NCBI GenBank assembly: GCA_947846985.1
Contig: CANTUZ010000001.1
Span: forward strand, 182,232,955 to 182,296,954
Direction: 5' to 3'
DNA: 64,000 bases
From: Fratercula arctica
Lineage: Eukaryota; Chordata; Aves; Charadriiformes; Alcidae
This document shows positions 55,789 to 64,000 of this stretch, piece after piece; positions within the stretch are counted from its first letter, which is position 1, and every line of letters starts with the position of its first letter. Both the position numbers and the translations under genes were made by a program. The notes under the pieces are model-generated. The model worked only from the letters and a program-made list of their open reading frames with translations, was not told where the DNA came from and made no database searches.

Positions 55789-55988
55789 TGACTTTTTGTT
55801 AAGGATGAAAATTTGAAAAAAAAAAACCAGTCAAAAAAATTGGCTCAGTTGGCCCTGGATTTTGAGAAATTGTCCCGTGGCACTGCCAGGACCTACTGGA
55901 ACAACACTGGCAATCTAAATAAATGTTGTCAGTTTGAAATTGCTCTAAACAGTCAATCTTTAGACCGAGGTGGACCTTCAGTGTTTAC

Positions 55989-56033
55989 TATAGAAGGAAC
56001 TATAGAAGGTATAGAAGGTCTTTACTATAGAAG
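55989..56033. repeat. TATAGAAG short repeat cluster
   Basis: Four copies of TATAGAAG occur at 55,989, 56,001, 56,010 and 56,026, unevenly spaced. It is a small degenerate local repeat. Confidence 0.8.
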
Positions 56034-58402
56034 AGCTGTTCTAATGTTCTAATGTGTTCTATCCTCTAATGGAGATTACAGGGAAAGTTAAGCACATTAA
56101 AATGTGATTTAAGAAAAGTAATCTTATTGTTTTTAAAATATTCACATTTTGAAGTAAACATTGCCTTTCTAAAACACTGGAAATAGATATGTAAATGCAT
56201 ACATAAATTGTTAAAAAAATGGAATCATCTGCTTATATTTGCTTTGAAGTGGGCTACAATGAGGCTTTGTGCCTGAATTGAGAACATTGAACTTTGTCTT
56301 CCCTGATGCTTGATGCTTCTGCTTATTTTTAGAAAAATAATTTTGTAAATCAGAAACAAATGAAACATCATATCTTACTTAGTGGGTATTTGGTTATACT
56401 TAATGAAATAATGTCCATTTACTTCACCACTGATGACAGTTTAAGTTCACTAAGGAAGGAGAAAACTTGCTGTGCTCTGACTGCTATTTCAATAAGTGAG
56501 ATTCAAAAAATGTGGCAAGTTCTCATTTGCTGGAGATGTGCAAAGGCATCAGCAACAATTGTTCCTCTAAATTTAATTTTTTTCCATTATTCATGCTTTT
56601 CACAGCAGTCAGTAAAACCGAAGCACTCATCCTTAAACTTTGCTCTACTACTATGCGAGCACCCCATGTGTTAGCTTTCTGTGACGGAACACCCCAACAT
56701 ACTAAAATAATCTTCATGCTTCTGTGTCGGTGAGGATGGAGATCTCTCCACTCATCTGTTCTTTCTCACCACCCAATGCTCAGAACTGGAGGTTTGTTTA
56801 CCTCTCATGATCAGTCTTCTCCAGTGTAAGCAGTTTAAAAGAAATAGCTTGGAAGTCTCACTTCATTGTTGGATAACTTTGATACTCATGGTGTTTGGAG
56901 ACATGGGCTTTCTGTTTGTTCTCACTTTGCAGAAGTCTTCAGATTTCAAATATATGTTTCTTGACATATGGCAGTGCCTATCAGTGACCCACGCAGAGAA
57001 AACAGTTTAATATGCATCTGCGAGCTGCCATCTTCAGACTGTTCAAGAAGACAACTCAGTATTCCCAACAAGACTCAATATTCTCAAGATTATGCTGGAT
57101 AAATATACCAATATACTTTGGACAAATCCAGACATCCCTTCTACAGTCCTGGACTCTGACATATAAATTTACTCTTGCAGTGAAGGTTCTTCTGGTACTA
57201 CTCACCTTCATTCAAAGCCTGATCAGTGCATTCCATCATTTCAGGCGAAGGAAACATGTCCTTCAACTCCATTTCTACCTTACAAGATTCCTAAAATAAC
57301 AGATGAGTTAGACAGCCTTTAGGACACAAAAGACACCTTAAGCTCAAAGGCCATCCTTGAGGCCATTTTGCCTTTGACAGAGTGGTCATTGACTTGGTCT
57401 TGTACCCCAGTTAAGAAGAGAGGAAGAGGCTGGATGAGCTCAGTTCCACCTGTGCACTGACACCTCCAGCCATGCAATAACCAGGTTATCGCCTCTGAAG
57501 TTGTTCATGTTGTCTTGGCCACCAGCGCACCGATGAACAAATGCACTGAACACAGTATCTGCTGAGATTATACACAGCTCTTGTTAAACCTTGTATCTGA
57601 CTTAGTTTTTGCTGAAGAAGGCAAGAAAAGATTGAGACAAAGTGCTTAATAAAGAGAAGACAAAAGGAATATTTGAAAAAAAGTTGTATGTACATTGCAT
57701 GTTTTCCGGAGAGCATTGGTGGCTGAATAGACGGAACTCTCTGCCTGTATTGACTAGACTCCATCCAGCTTAGAAACCTGGCTCACCATAGGCATCTACA
57801 TTGTAGATATTTTCATGTAGATGGACGTTGCTAAAAATGATTCCCTCATCTTTAACAGTGATTAGTCATCAGCGAAATGGACTCTCCAACTTGGAGAATT
57901 TTTAGTTCAAAGTTTGATTACTGCCCCCCAGCCCCCAAAGATGTAGGTTTAATCACAGCTATGAAAATGAGATTTGAGGACCGAACAACTCAAAACTACA
58001 TTCAATTAAAACAAATTTCAGAATTGCCTCCTTTTCCTGAAAAGGAACCATTGCACTTGTACAGCGATTGCCACAGTATGGCCCCCTAACAATGGCTTTT
58101 CAGTGAGGCTGATAATCCCTGGGCTCCATGTGAGGGGCAGAGGGCTCCCCGAGTGCTGGTACAAGCAGTTTTATGAAGACTTTGCCCGGACAGAGTAAGT
58201 GGGGGGGACCCAGTATGAAAATAAGTCCCGTCTGGGGACACCATGGTGTCAGGCTCTGCCTTGGGATTTCTGTTCTTCGAAGTCAACATGCAGGGGAAGG
58301 TGGTTGTTGAGGTGCCTGGAGGTGACACTCAGACTGAGGGCACACCCTGGGCTGCCTTGGTCCTTCTCAGGGTGAATTCAGCATTGTCCAGCTTCTCAGA
58401 AG

Positions 58403-59090
58403 TCATAGAATCATAGAATGGTTTCGGTTGGAAGGGACCTTGAAGATCATCTAGTTCCAACCCCCCTGCCATGGGCAGGGACACCTCCCACCAGACCAGG
58501 CTGCTCAGAGCCCCATCCAGCCTGGCCTTGAACACTTCCAGGGATGGGGCATCCACAGCTTCCCTGGGCAACTTGTTCCAGTGCCTCACCACCCTCACAG
58601 TGAAGAATTTCTTCCTGATCTCTAATCTAAATCTTTCAGTTTAAAACCATTACCCCTTGTCCTACCACTACATGCCCTTGTAAAAAGTCCCTCTCCAGCT
58701 TTCTTGTGGGCCCCTTCAGATACTGGAAGGCTGCGATAAGGTCTCCCTGGAGCCTTCCCTTCTCCAGGCTGAACAACCCCAACTCTCTCAGCCTGTCCTC
58801 ACAGGAGAGGTGCTCCAGCCCTCTGATCATCTTCTTGGTCCTCCTCTGGACTTGCTCCAATAGGTCCGTGTCCTTCCTGTCCTGAGTACTCCAAAGCTGG
58901 ATGTACTGCTCCAAGTGGGGTCTCACCAGAGGGGAGCAGAGGGGCAGAATCACCTTGCTCGCCCTGCTGCCCACCCTTCTTTTGATGCAGTCCAGGATGC
59001 GGTTGGCTTTCTGGGCTGCGAGTGCCCATTGCAGGCTCATCTTGAGCTTCTTGTACAGCAACACCCCTAAGTCCTTTTTTTCCCCTTAAA
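58403..59090 (-). mobile_element. avian CR1 LINE 3' portion, antisense, abutting the ADAMTS20 CpG island
   Basis: The + strand starts with the CR1 tail CATAGAATCATAGAATGG, then TTTCGGTTGGAAGGGACC. The minus strand encodes the ORF2 C-terminus in two pieces. The first, at 59,064-58,636, carries [35 protein letters not shown] and [14 protein letters not shown]. The second, at 58,598-58,329, carries RVVRHWNKLPREAVDAPSLE. A stop and frame change between them near 58,600-58,636 disable it. It is 5'-truncated near 59,090, where the sequence passes directly into CpG-dense DNA. The 3' tail repeat is intact, suggesting a moderately young insertion. Confidence 0.93.
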
Positions 59091-59316
59091 CGACACCTCT
59101 CTCGGGCCCTAACACCAGCTGCACCGGGTGATGGGGTAGCAGGCACAGGGCCGGGTCGCCGGGCCCCCCCCCCCAGCCTCGGGGGTGCTGAGGGCCCGGC
59201 CCGGGCGGGCGGTGCCTGAGGGGGAGGTGAGGGGGGGGCTACCGCCGCCATTGGGCAGCTCCTGCCCCGGGGGGCGGGCCGGTCCCCGGGCCCCGCTTTG
59301 AAGTGGGGGTGCGGGG

Positions 59317-59331
59317 ATGGCCTCCGCCTGA
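59317..59331 (+). promoter_or_regulatory. minimal upstream ORF, 4 codons
   Basis: ATG GCC TCC GCC TGA lies 361 nt before the main start. It counts only if transcription begins upstream of it. The initiation context has G at -3 and G at +4. Confidence 0.35.
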
Positions 59332-59579
59332 GGGCAGCTGGGCATCTCCGCGCCTCCTCGCCGGCGGCGGGGGCCGGGGCGAGGGAAGGCAGAGGAAGGA
59401 AGGGACAGACGGGAAGGGCCGCCCTCGCCCACCCCCGGGCGGCGGCGGCGGCGGCGAGCGAGCTGTGGGGAGCGGAGGCGAGGGGCTGGGGAGGAGAGGC
59501 GGCGCGGTCGCGGGGCGGCTTCCACCCCGTGAGGGGAGCGCGGAGGCGGCGGGACGGCGAGGCGGGGTCGCGGGGAGCC

Positions 59580-59630
59580 ATGGAGGAGCCGCAGGGTGCG
59601 GGGCCGGCCCAGGCGGCCGGCGGCCGCTGA
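59580..59630 (+). promoter_or_regulatory. upstream ORF (16 codons) with strong initiation context in the ADAMTS20 leader
   Basis: The ATG at 59,580-59,582 sits in GCCATGG, a near-ideal Kozak context and stronger at +4 than the main start (GCCATGC). The peptide is MEEPQGAGPAQAAGGR and stops at TGA 59,628-59,630, 47 nt before the ADAMTS20 ATG. If the transcript starts upstream, translation of the main frame would depend on leaky scanning or re-initiation. Confidence 0.5.
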
Positions 59631-59677
59631 GGCGGCGGCCCGGGGGCGCCGCGGACACGCCCGCCGCGGAGCGAGCC

Positions 59678-59768
59678 ATGCGGGTGGCGAGGTGGCTGGC
59701 GGGTCTGCTGTGCCCCCTCTCCCTGCTCGTCGCCCACGCGTGGGGAGTCCGCTTCCACCCGGGACAAG
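59678..59768 (+). CDS. ADAMTS20: ADAMTS20 exon 1 (coding part): signal peptide
   Basis: ADAMTS20 is a large secreted zinc metalloprotease of the GON-1 subgroup (with ADAMTS9) that cleaves versican in the extracellular matrix. In mammals it is needed for melanoblast spread and other developmental events. Exon 1 encodes 30 residues plus the first base of codon 31. It starts MRVARWLAGLLCPLSLLVAH, a basic N-region and a long hydrophobic core, and signal peptidase would cut after AHA at residues 19-21. The following WGVRFHPGQ matches the start of vertebrate ADAMTS20. The ATG has G at -3. The donor is GTAAAC at 59,769, and the intron is in phase 1. The N-terminus resembles ADAMTS20 far more than ADAMTS9, which has a different signal sequence. 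Confidence 0.88.
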
Positions 59769-60096
59769 GTAAACACGCGGCAACAAAGGCGGCGGGTCCT
59801 GGCCGTGCCCTGCGGGGCAGCCCCCGCCGTTCTCCCGTCCGCGGGCGGGCGGGAGCGTTTCCTCACGGCGGGGTTTGGGGGGCAGCGGGGCGGCCGTCGG
59901 TGCTCGACGGTGGCGGGGCCGGAGTGGGGTGTCGCCGGTCGCGCCGCAGGGAGGTCCCCAACCCCCCCCCGGCCCCGCTACTGTCACTGGCCCCCTGGCG
60001 AGCGCAAGGGGTGGGGTGGCAGGAGCCGTGTGGCTGCGAGCGGAGGTCGCCTCCGTGCTGCCGGGGTCAGGCTGAGCCTCTCGCTTTCCGCCGCAG
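59769..60096 (+). other. ADAMTS20: ADAMTS20 intron 1 (328 bp)
   Basis: This is a short, phase-1, CpG-rich intron with donor GTAAAC and acceptor CGCTTTCCGCCGCAG. Choosing the first of two possible AG positions (60,095-60,096) makes the junction codon GAG (Glu), which fits the family sequence. Frames open through the intron are artefacts of base composition. Confidence 0.8.
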
Positions 60097-60443
60097 AGAC
60101 GTGGGTGAAGCAGCTCTCCTCCTACGAGATCGTCACACCTGTCCGAGTGAACGAGTTCGGAGAAGTTTTCCCTCCCACACGTCACTTCAGCAGGAGGAAG
60201 AGGAGCTCGGAGGCACCGCTGGAGCCCACGGCTTTCCGGAGGCATTACCAGCTCAGCGCCTACGGGCAGCTCTTCCAGCTCAACCTGAGCGCCGACGCGG
60301 GTTTCCTGGGCGCTCAGTACACCGTGGTGCACGCAGGGGCCCCGCAGAAGCCGTCCTCCCCCGATCTGCGCCACTGCTTCTACCGCGGGCATGTCAATGC
60401 CCAGGAGACGCACATGGCCGTCTTCAGCATCTGCGGTGGCTTG
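60097..60443 (+). CDS. ADAMTS20: ADAMTS20 exon 2: N-terminal part of the prodomain
   Basis: The exon encodes residues 31-146 and ends at a GTAAGC donor (60,444-60,449) in phase 0. It covers the first part of the Pep_M12B prodomain. SSYEIVTPVRVNEFGEVFPP (38-57) is followed by HFSRRKRSS (60-68), with a furin-type RRKR at 63-66 that is also positioned here in mammalian ADAMTS20. Next come HYQLSAYGQLFQLNLSADAG (80-99) with an N-glycosylation sequon NLS at 93-95, LRHCFYRGHVN (121-131) with Cys124, and FSICGGL with Cys143. The catalytic HExxH domain, thrombospondin repeats and GON domain lie in later exons outside the window. I see no frame break. ADAMTS9 is the only real alternative and matches less well. 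Confidence 0.92.
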
Positions 60444-63019
60444 GTAAGCATGTGGGTTACTTCCTCCTGTCTCCATTCACGTTCTTCTCCTCTCCGAAAG
60501 AAATGTAGTGGGGTGCCTTTGCTGCAGAGCTGAGCTGGAAGTTCTCGGGCATCATTCCAAGTAGTTGGTCATGAAAAGTCTTGGCATTGGCAGTTTGCAG
60601 TCATGATGATACTTTTTTGGCGGGATATACAAATGCGACTTTCAAAGGATCTATTGCTGGCCTGTAATAGAGTTGGTTGATGTAACTCTTGACACCAAGA
60701 GCATTATAATGGAGGAAAAAACATGCCTCAGAAACACAGTAAGCCTTTGTTTTGGCAAAATGATGCTGTTAGTTGGCATCAGTTATGTGTTTGTAGCTTT
60801 GTAGATATACTGTATGGTTGTGAGTGAGGAATAATGGTACTTGAGAGAAGAACTAGTGTTGATATTTTTCTTCCTCTGCTTTCAGCAATGCTGTAGAGGT
60901 GTGTCATGTTCTAATAGGTGTGCAGCAGTGCTCTCTAATCACGTTTCTGTTAAAAGTGAATGGGAAGCTTCCTATTAACTTTAGTGGGAGTGTGTCTGTA
61001 AAACGCTTTTTAAGAACTGAATTGAGCAAACAAATCAAAACTCCATTGCCGTACGTTCTTTACTTATCCCTTGATAGCATTCCTTATGTTTTCCAAAGTA
61101 ATAATGAAGAAACAGCATCACACAACTGTCTATCAAAACAGTTGTACTGTGTTGCTAAATTTTATAGTTTTGTGTCTAGAAACAAGAAGATTGATATCTA
61201 GTGCCTTACCGCATCATGGTTCTTGGAATTGCTGAGGACAAGTATGCATGACGTGCATTGTAAAAATATGATGTTGTAAATATTACTGTGAATTTACATT
61301 GAAGTTCTTCCATGTTTTTTGCAGTTACTCAGGAAAGTAAAGGTGCAAGATGCACTTTTATTTTTGGGGAATGAAAAAATCCAGTTTTGTATTCTAGTCT
61401 CTTTCTAGTAGCCTATAGGAAATAGAATAGAGATGGCTGGATGCATGCAGGAGGGTGTAATGTGTATTAAAAGAAGGTGATATACATGATGGAAAAGAAG
61501 GTCAGAAATAATTGGTACTTGAGAGAAATAGAGGTGCCTCTGTTGTCTAGTGCTTGTTCTTGGATAGGTGGCTATATGTCACCTTGTCTTCAGGCCGAGG
61601 CCTCTAGGCTTGGGCTAATCCTTGGAAATCACTGGAGAAGCAAGCATTCAAAACCAGTAATTCTATATTAATGAAAGTTTTGCCAATATATCTTGCTTTA
61701 GGAATGTCTGTCATTGGTTCTTGTCTGCGTTATAGAAAAACCCAACTCAAACTTGTACCAAACCCCCCAATATGTTGCACTCCTAACTCACAGAGGGAGT
61801 AGGAAAGAGGAGGAATCACAAATACCTTTTTTTTTTTTCTTCATGTTTCATGTTGTAGGTGTAGTAGATGCTCATATACCAAGGTGTTGAGAATAGTGTC
61901 TTACTCTAGATGGAATAAACATGAGAAGTCTTAAAACCTTCTCTTTTCATAACTTTTTTTTGCCTGTTTTAATTCTGTCCCTGCAAAACATCAATTTCAT
62001 TACTTGAAGGGACCACATGCACTGGAAATAACTTTTCGGGAAAAATGTGCACTTACTGCTCTTAAAAGTTTTTTCAACTACCTATTATTGAGCAGTTCTC
62101 AAACTCTTCGGCACACGACTCTCTTCTTTGTCAGAATTTGACTATCATCTCGCTTCTCTTGTGTGTCTCTCTCTCTCTTTACTTTTACGGTCTGCATCAC
62201 GTATACTTCCTCTTGGAAATCCTTGAGTGCCTTTAAACTCAGCCTTTGCCTCTTCTAGATGAGCCTTGTGAACTTTCACTGCAGCTTCCAGCAGGACTTT
62301 GTGTCCTCTGCCATTGCCTGGCTGACAGAGCATCTAGTTTGAGCCACCAGCAAAAGCCTTGCTTTTGCTGTCATGGTGTTCTCAGGACCTTCTCTCACTG
62401 CTCATTTCACTCCCAGGCAGACACAGCCTTGCAGAGGGTATGTAGTGTAGGCAGCATTACGGCTGCTTTCCCCCTCACTAATGAAGCTGGTGAGGTTTTT
62501 GGAAGAGGAACCAGAGCCTTGCATGGGTGCTGGTGCACTTTTTGTGGGACATGCCTGTAAGTACCTCAGGGAGGGATTGTGTGGGAATGAAGAGGCAGTC
62601 ATAGCCAGCTGGTTGCCTCTATCTACACATAGTGTCCTCCAACCTGACTCAGAGCCTTCAGCCTAATGTTCTTCCCCATCCTTGTGGATCTAAAGTGTTA
62701 GACTCTTCATGTGACTGCCAGGGGAGACAACATTTTTGGAGTCCAGAGAAGAATGGATGTGAAAGGAGGGAGATCTTGTCCTCTCTGAATGTTCTTCCAG
62801 GTGGGGAAGCTTTTTAAAATTTCATTGCTTTGTACATTCAACAAATGTACTCACAAAAATAAGCTAGTCAGTTATTGCCCTTTTATTGGATAGGACCATG
62901 CTTCATGAATACATGCAAAGATTTAAGTGTGACTGCTGCTGTGGTAAGATACTACTTATTGTGAGTGAGACAGTAGAAACTAGACTAGTGACTTGGTAGC
63001 CCTGTATTATATTTATTTT
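60444..63019 (+). other. ADAMTS20: ADAMTS20 intron 2, first part
   Basis: The intron starts with GTAAGC and becomes AT-rich after about 60,540. It contains a T12 run at 61,827-61,838 and a short CT-rich stretch near 62,160-62,180. I looked for exon 3 (a GTFR..DG-YFIEPL type segment) in all frames and did not find it, so the intron extends past the window. No other gene was recognised. Confidence 0.75.
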
Positions 63020-63365
63020 AATCATAGGACAGTTTGGGCTGGAAGGGACCTTAAAAGATAATCTAGTCCTGCAATGAGCAGGAACATCGTTAACTAGACA
63101 AGGTTGCTCAGAGCATCCTCCAACCTGACCTTGAATGTTTCTAGGGATGGGGCATCTACCACCTCTCTGGGCAACCTGTTCCAGGGTTTCACCACCCTCA
63201 TCATAAAAAATTTCTTCCTTCTATCTAGTCTGAATCTACCCTCGTTTAAAGCTGTTACCTTTTGTCCTATCGCAACAGGCCCTGCTAAAAGGTTTGTCCC
63301 CATCTTTCCTGTAGGCAGTAAAATCCCTTCTCTTTGTTGGATCTATTTTCTTCAATGCTGAACTT
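63020..63365 (-). mobile_element. CR1 LINE 3' tail in ADAMTS20 intron 2, antisense
   Basis: The + strand begins AATCATAGGACAGTTTGGGC, then TGGAAGGGACCTTAAAAGA, the reverse complement of a diverged CR1 3' end. On the minus strand 63,303-63,094 encodes part of the ORF2 tail, including RRKKFFMMRVVKPWNRLP and REVVDAPSLETFKVRLEDAL. The part beyond 63,290 has deletions relative to other copies and fades near GCTGAAC at about 63,357-63,363. Confidence 0.9.
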
Positions 63366-64000
63366 GGTGTATGGAAATTAAAATAGAAGAGATTGCTTTG
63401 AACTATTAGGTGTAATTTTATCTGCCAGCTTTGCAAATATCAGGTAGTTGCCGTAGACCAATGCTGTAAAAACTAGTGAGGAAACAAGGTTGTGGATAAA
63501 AAGGTACAGGAAATTTAACAATGGAGTTTTAAAAACTGCTCTGAGGATATGCCTGAGTGATCTGAAGTTAAACCTTGTACTTGAGTTCACTTTATCCTGT
63601 AGGCATCTACCCCCAAGCTCTGTGCTGCCTTCATTCATGGCTTCACTCCTGCTTCCCAACTGCCTTCTTTTCTCTTTTGCATTATCAGGTTGAGTGTGTT
63701 CTCCCCCTCAAGCTCTGCTTTCCCTTTTTACCCTCAGTGAAGCCTTTTTCTGGGTGTGCCAAGAGCGTGTACGACCCCGAGTACCCACAGAGCATTACTT
63801 AATGGCTGCTGACACCCTGTATGCAGTTTTGTTGTGCTATATTTCAGAGCATGCCCTGGGTTCAGGGATGCAAATGGCAAAGGGGGGTTAGAAGGTCAGC
63901 GGGGAGTCTGTAGTAATTGCAAGGAGGGAGCGTGTAATTGGGGAAGTTTGGGATGCTGTCAAAGGCAGAAGGTCATTTGGAGTGATGGCCTGGGTACCTA
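63366..64000 (+). other. ADAMTS20: ADAMTS20 intron 2, continued
   Basis: This is AT-rich to mixed sequence. Open frames of 65-93 codons on both strands show no ADAMTS20 exon 3 content and no other family. The window ends within the intron. Confidence 0.65.

Larger units (their letters stand above)
55218..58402. other. intergenic, no gene seen
   Basis: This is AT-rich DNA holding the 57-bp tandem duplication and the TATAGAAG cluster listed separately. Open frames stay under 105 codons with no domain. From about 58,090 the sequence becomes GC-richer up to the next CR1 copy. A (G)7 run lies at 58,201-58,207. Confidence 0.5.
59105..60430 (+). promoter_or_regulatory. ADAMTS20: CpG island and promoter of ADAMTS20
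   Basis: About 1.3 kb is extremely GC- and CpG-rich and spans the 5' leader, exon 1, intron 1 and exon 2. No TATA box is apparent. A GGGGCGGGCC Sp1-type site lies at 59,271-59,280 and an inverted CCAAT box (ATTGG) at 59,250-59,254, so a dispersed, TATA-less start somewhere in 59,270-59,560 is plausible. The long open frames on both strands here (up to 455 codons) are a by-product of the rarity of A/T-rich stop codons. Confidence 0.8.

Noticed and set aside
58799..59866. Minus-strand 355-codon frame joining CR1 ORF2 to CpG-island sequence
   Set aside because: It looks like a LINE-host fusion, but the N-terminal two thirds is composition-driven and the CR1 part is only a fragment of the ORF2 tail.
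59109..60476. Minus-strand open frame of 455 codons over the ADAMTS20 5' end
   Set aside because: It runs through the CpG island, where stop codons are rare. It overlaps the real + strand exons and intron and shows only low-complexity Pro/Ala/Arg sequence.
59303..60508. Plus-strand 401-codon frame across the ADAMTS20 leader, exon 1 and intron 1
   Set aside because: It contains the true exon 1 residues in frame, but it reads straight through intron 1 and enters exon 2 in the wrong frame. Base composition explains it.

Overview
The window is vertebrate nuclear DNA, almost certainly from a bird. It carries several CR1 LINE copies with the typical avian 3' end (ATTCTATG-type tail, then CCAACC/GGTTGG and AAGGTCC motifs in antisense). 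Its coding exons are split by GT-AG introns, and most of it is AT-rich non-coding sequence. Nothing bacterial, plasmid or phage-like is present. The species cannot be named from the sequence alone.

Layout. At the left edge (141-1151, + strand) lie the last two coding exons of a gene I read as PUS7L, a TruD-family pseudouridine synthase, with a short 3' UTR. At the right edge (59,678-60,443, + strand) lie the first two coding exons of a gene I read as ADAMTS20, a secreted metalloprotease, inside a strong CpG island (about 59,105-60,430). The two genes run head to tail in the same direction, and in mammals PUS7L and ADAMTS20 are also neighbours. I infer that this is the conserved PUS7L-ADAMTS20 interval, here only about 58 kb long. 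ADAMTS20 continues beyond the window; everything after 60,443 is its second intron.

The spacer (about 1,370-59,100) shows no convincing further protein gene. It holds CR1-group LINE copies of different ages: a degraded sense copy with reverse transcriptase remnants (2,040-3,165), two ancient antisense copies (6,011-7,105 and 20,272-20,845) and three antisense avian CR1 tails (7,385-7,905, 55,020-55,217 and 58,403-59,090). A further antisense tail (63,020-63,365) lies in ADAMTS20 intron 2. The rest is unique AT-rich DNA with homopolymer runs, a perfect 57-bp tandem duplication, a small CpG-rich patch and two stretches that look like candidate developmental enhancers because of clustered homeodomain-type motifs. 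The enhancer idea is inference only.

The two genes have no common pathway visible here: one modifies RNA, the other remodels extracellular matrix. The most checkable points are the upstream ORFs in the ADAMTS20 leader, the CR1 copy abutting the ADAMTS20 CpG island, the palindromic homeodomain-like site at 33,691-33,706 and the CpG-rich patch at 37,900-38,305. I did not find a clearly new biological system.
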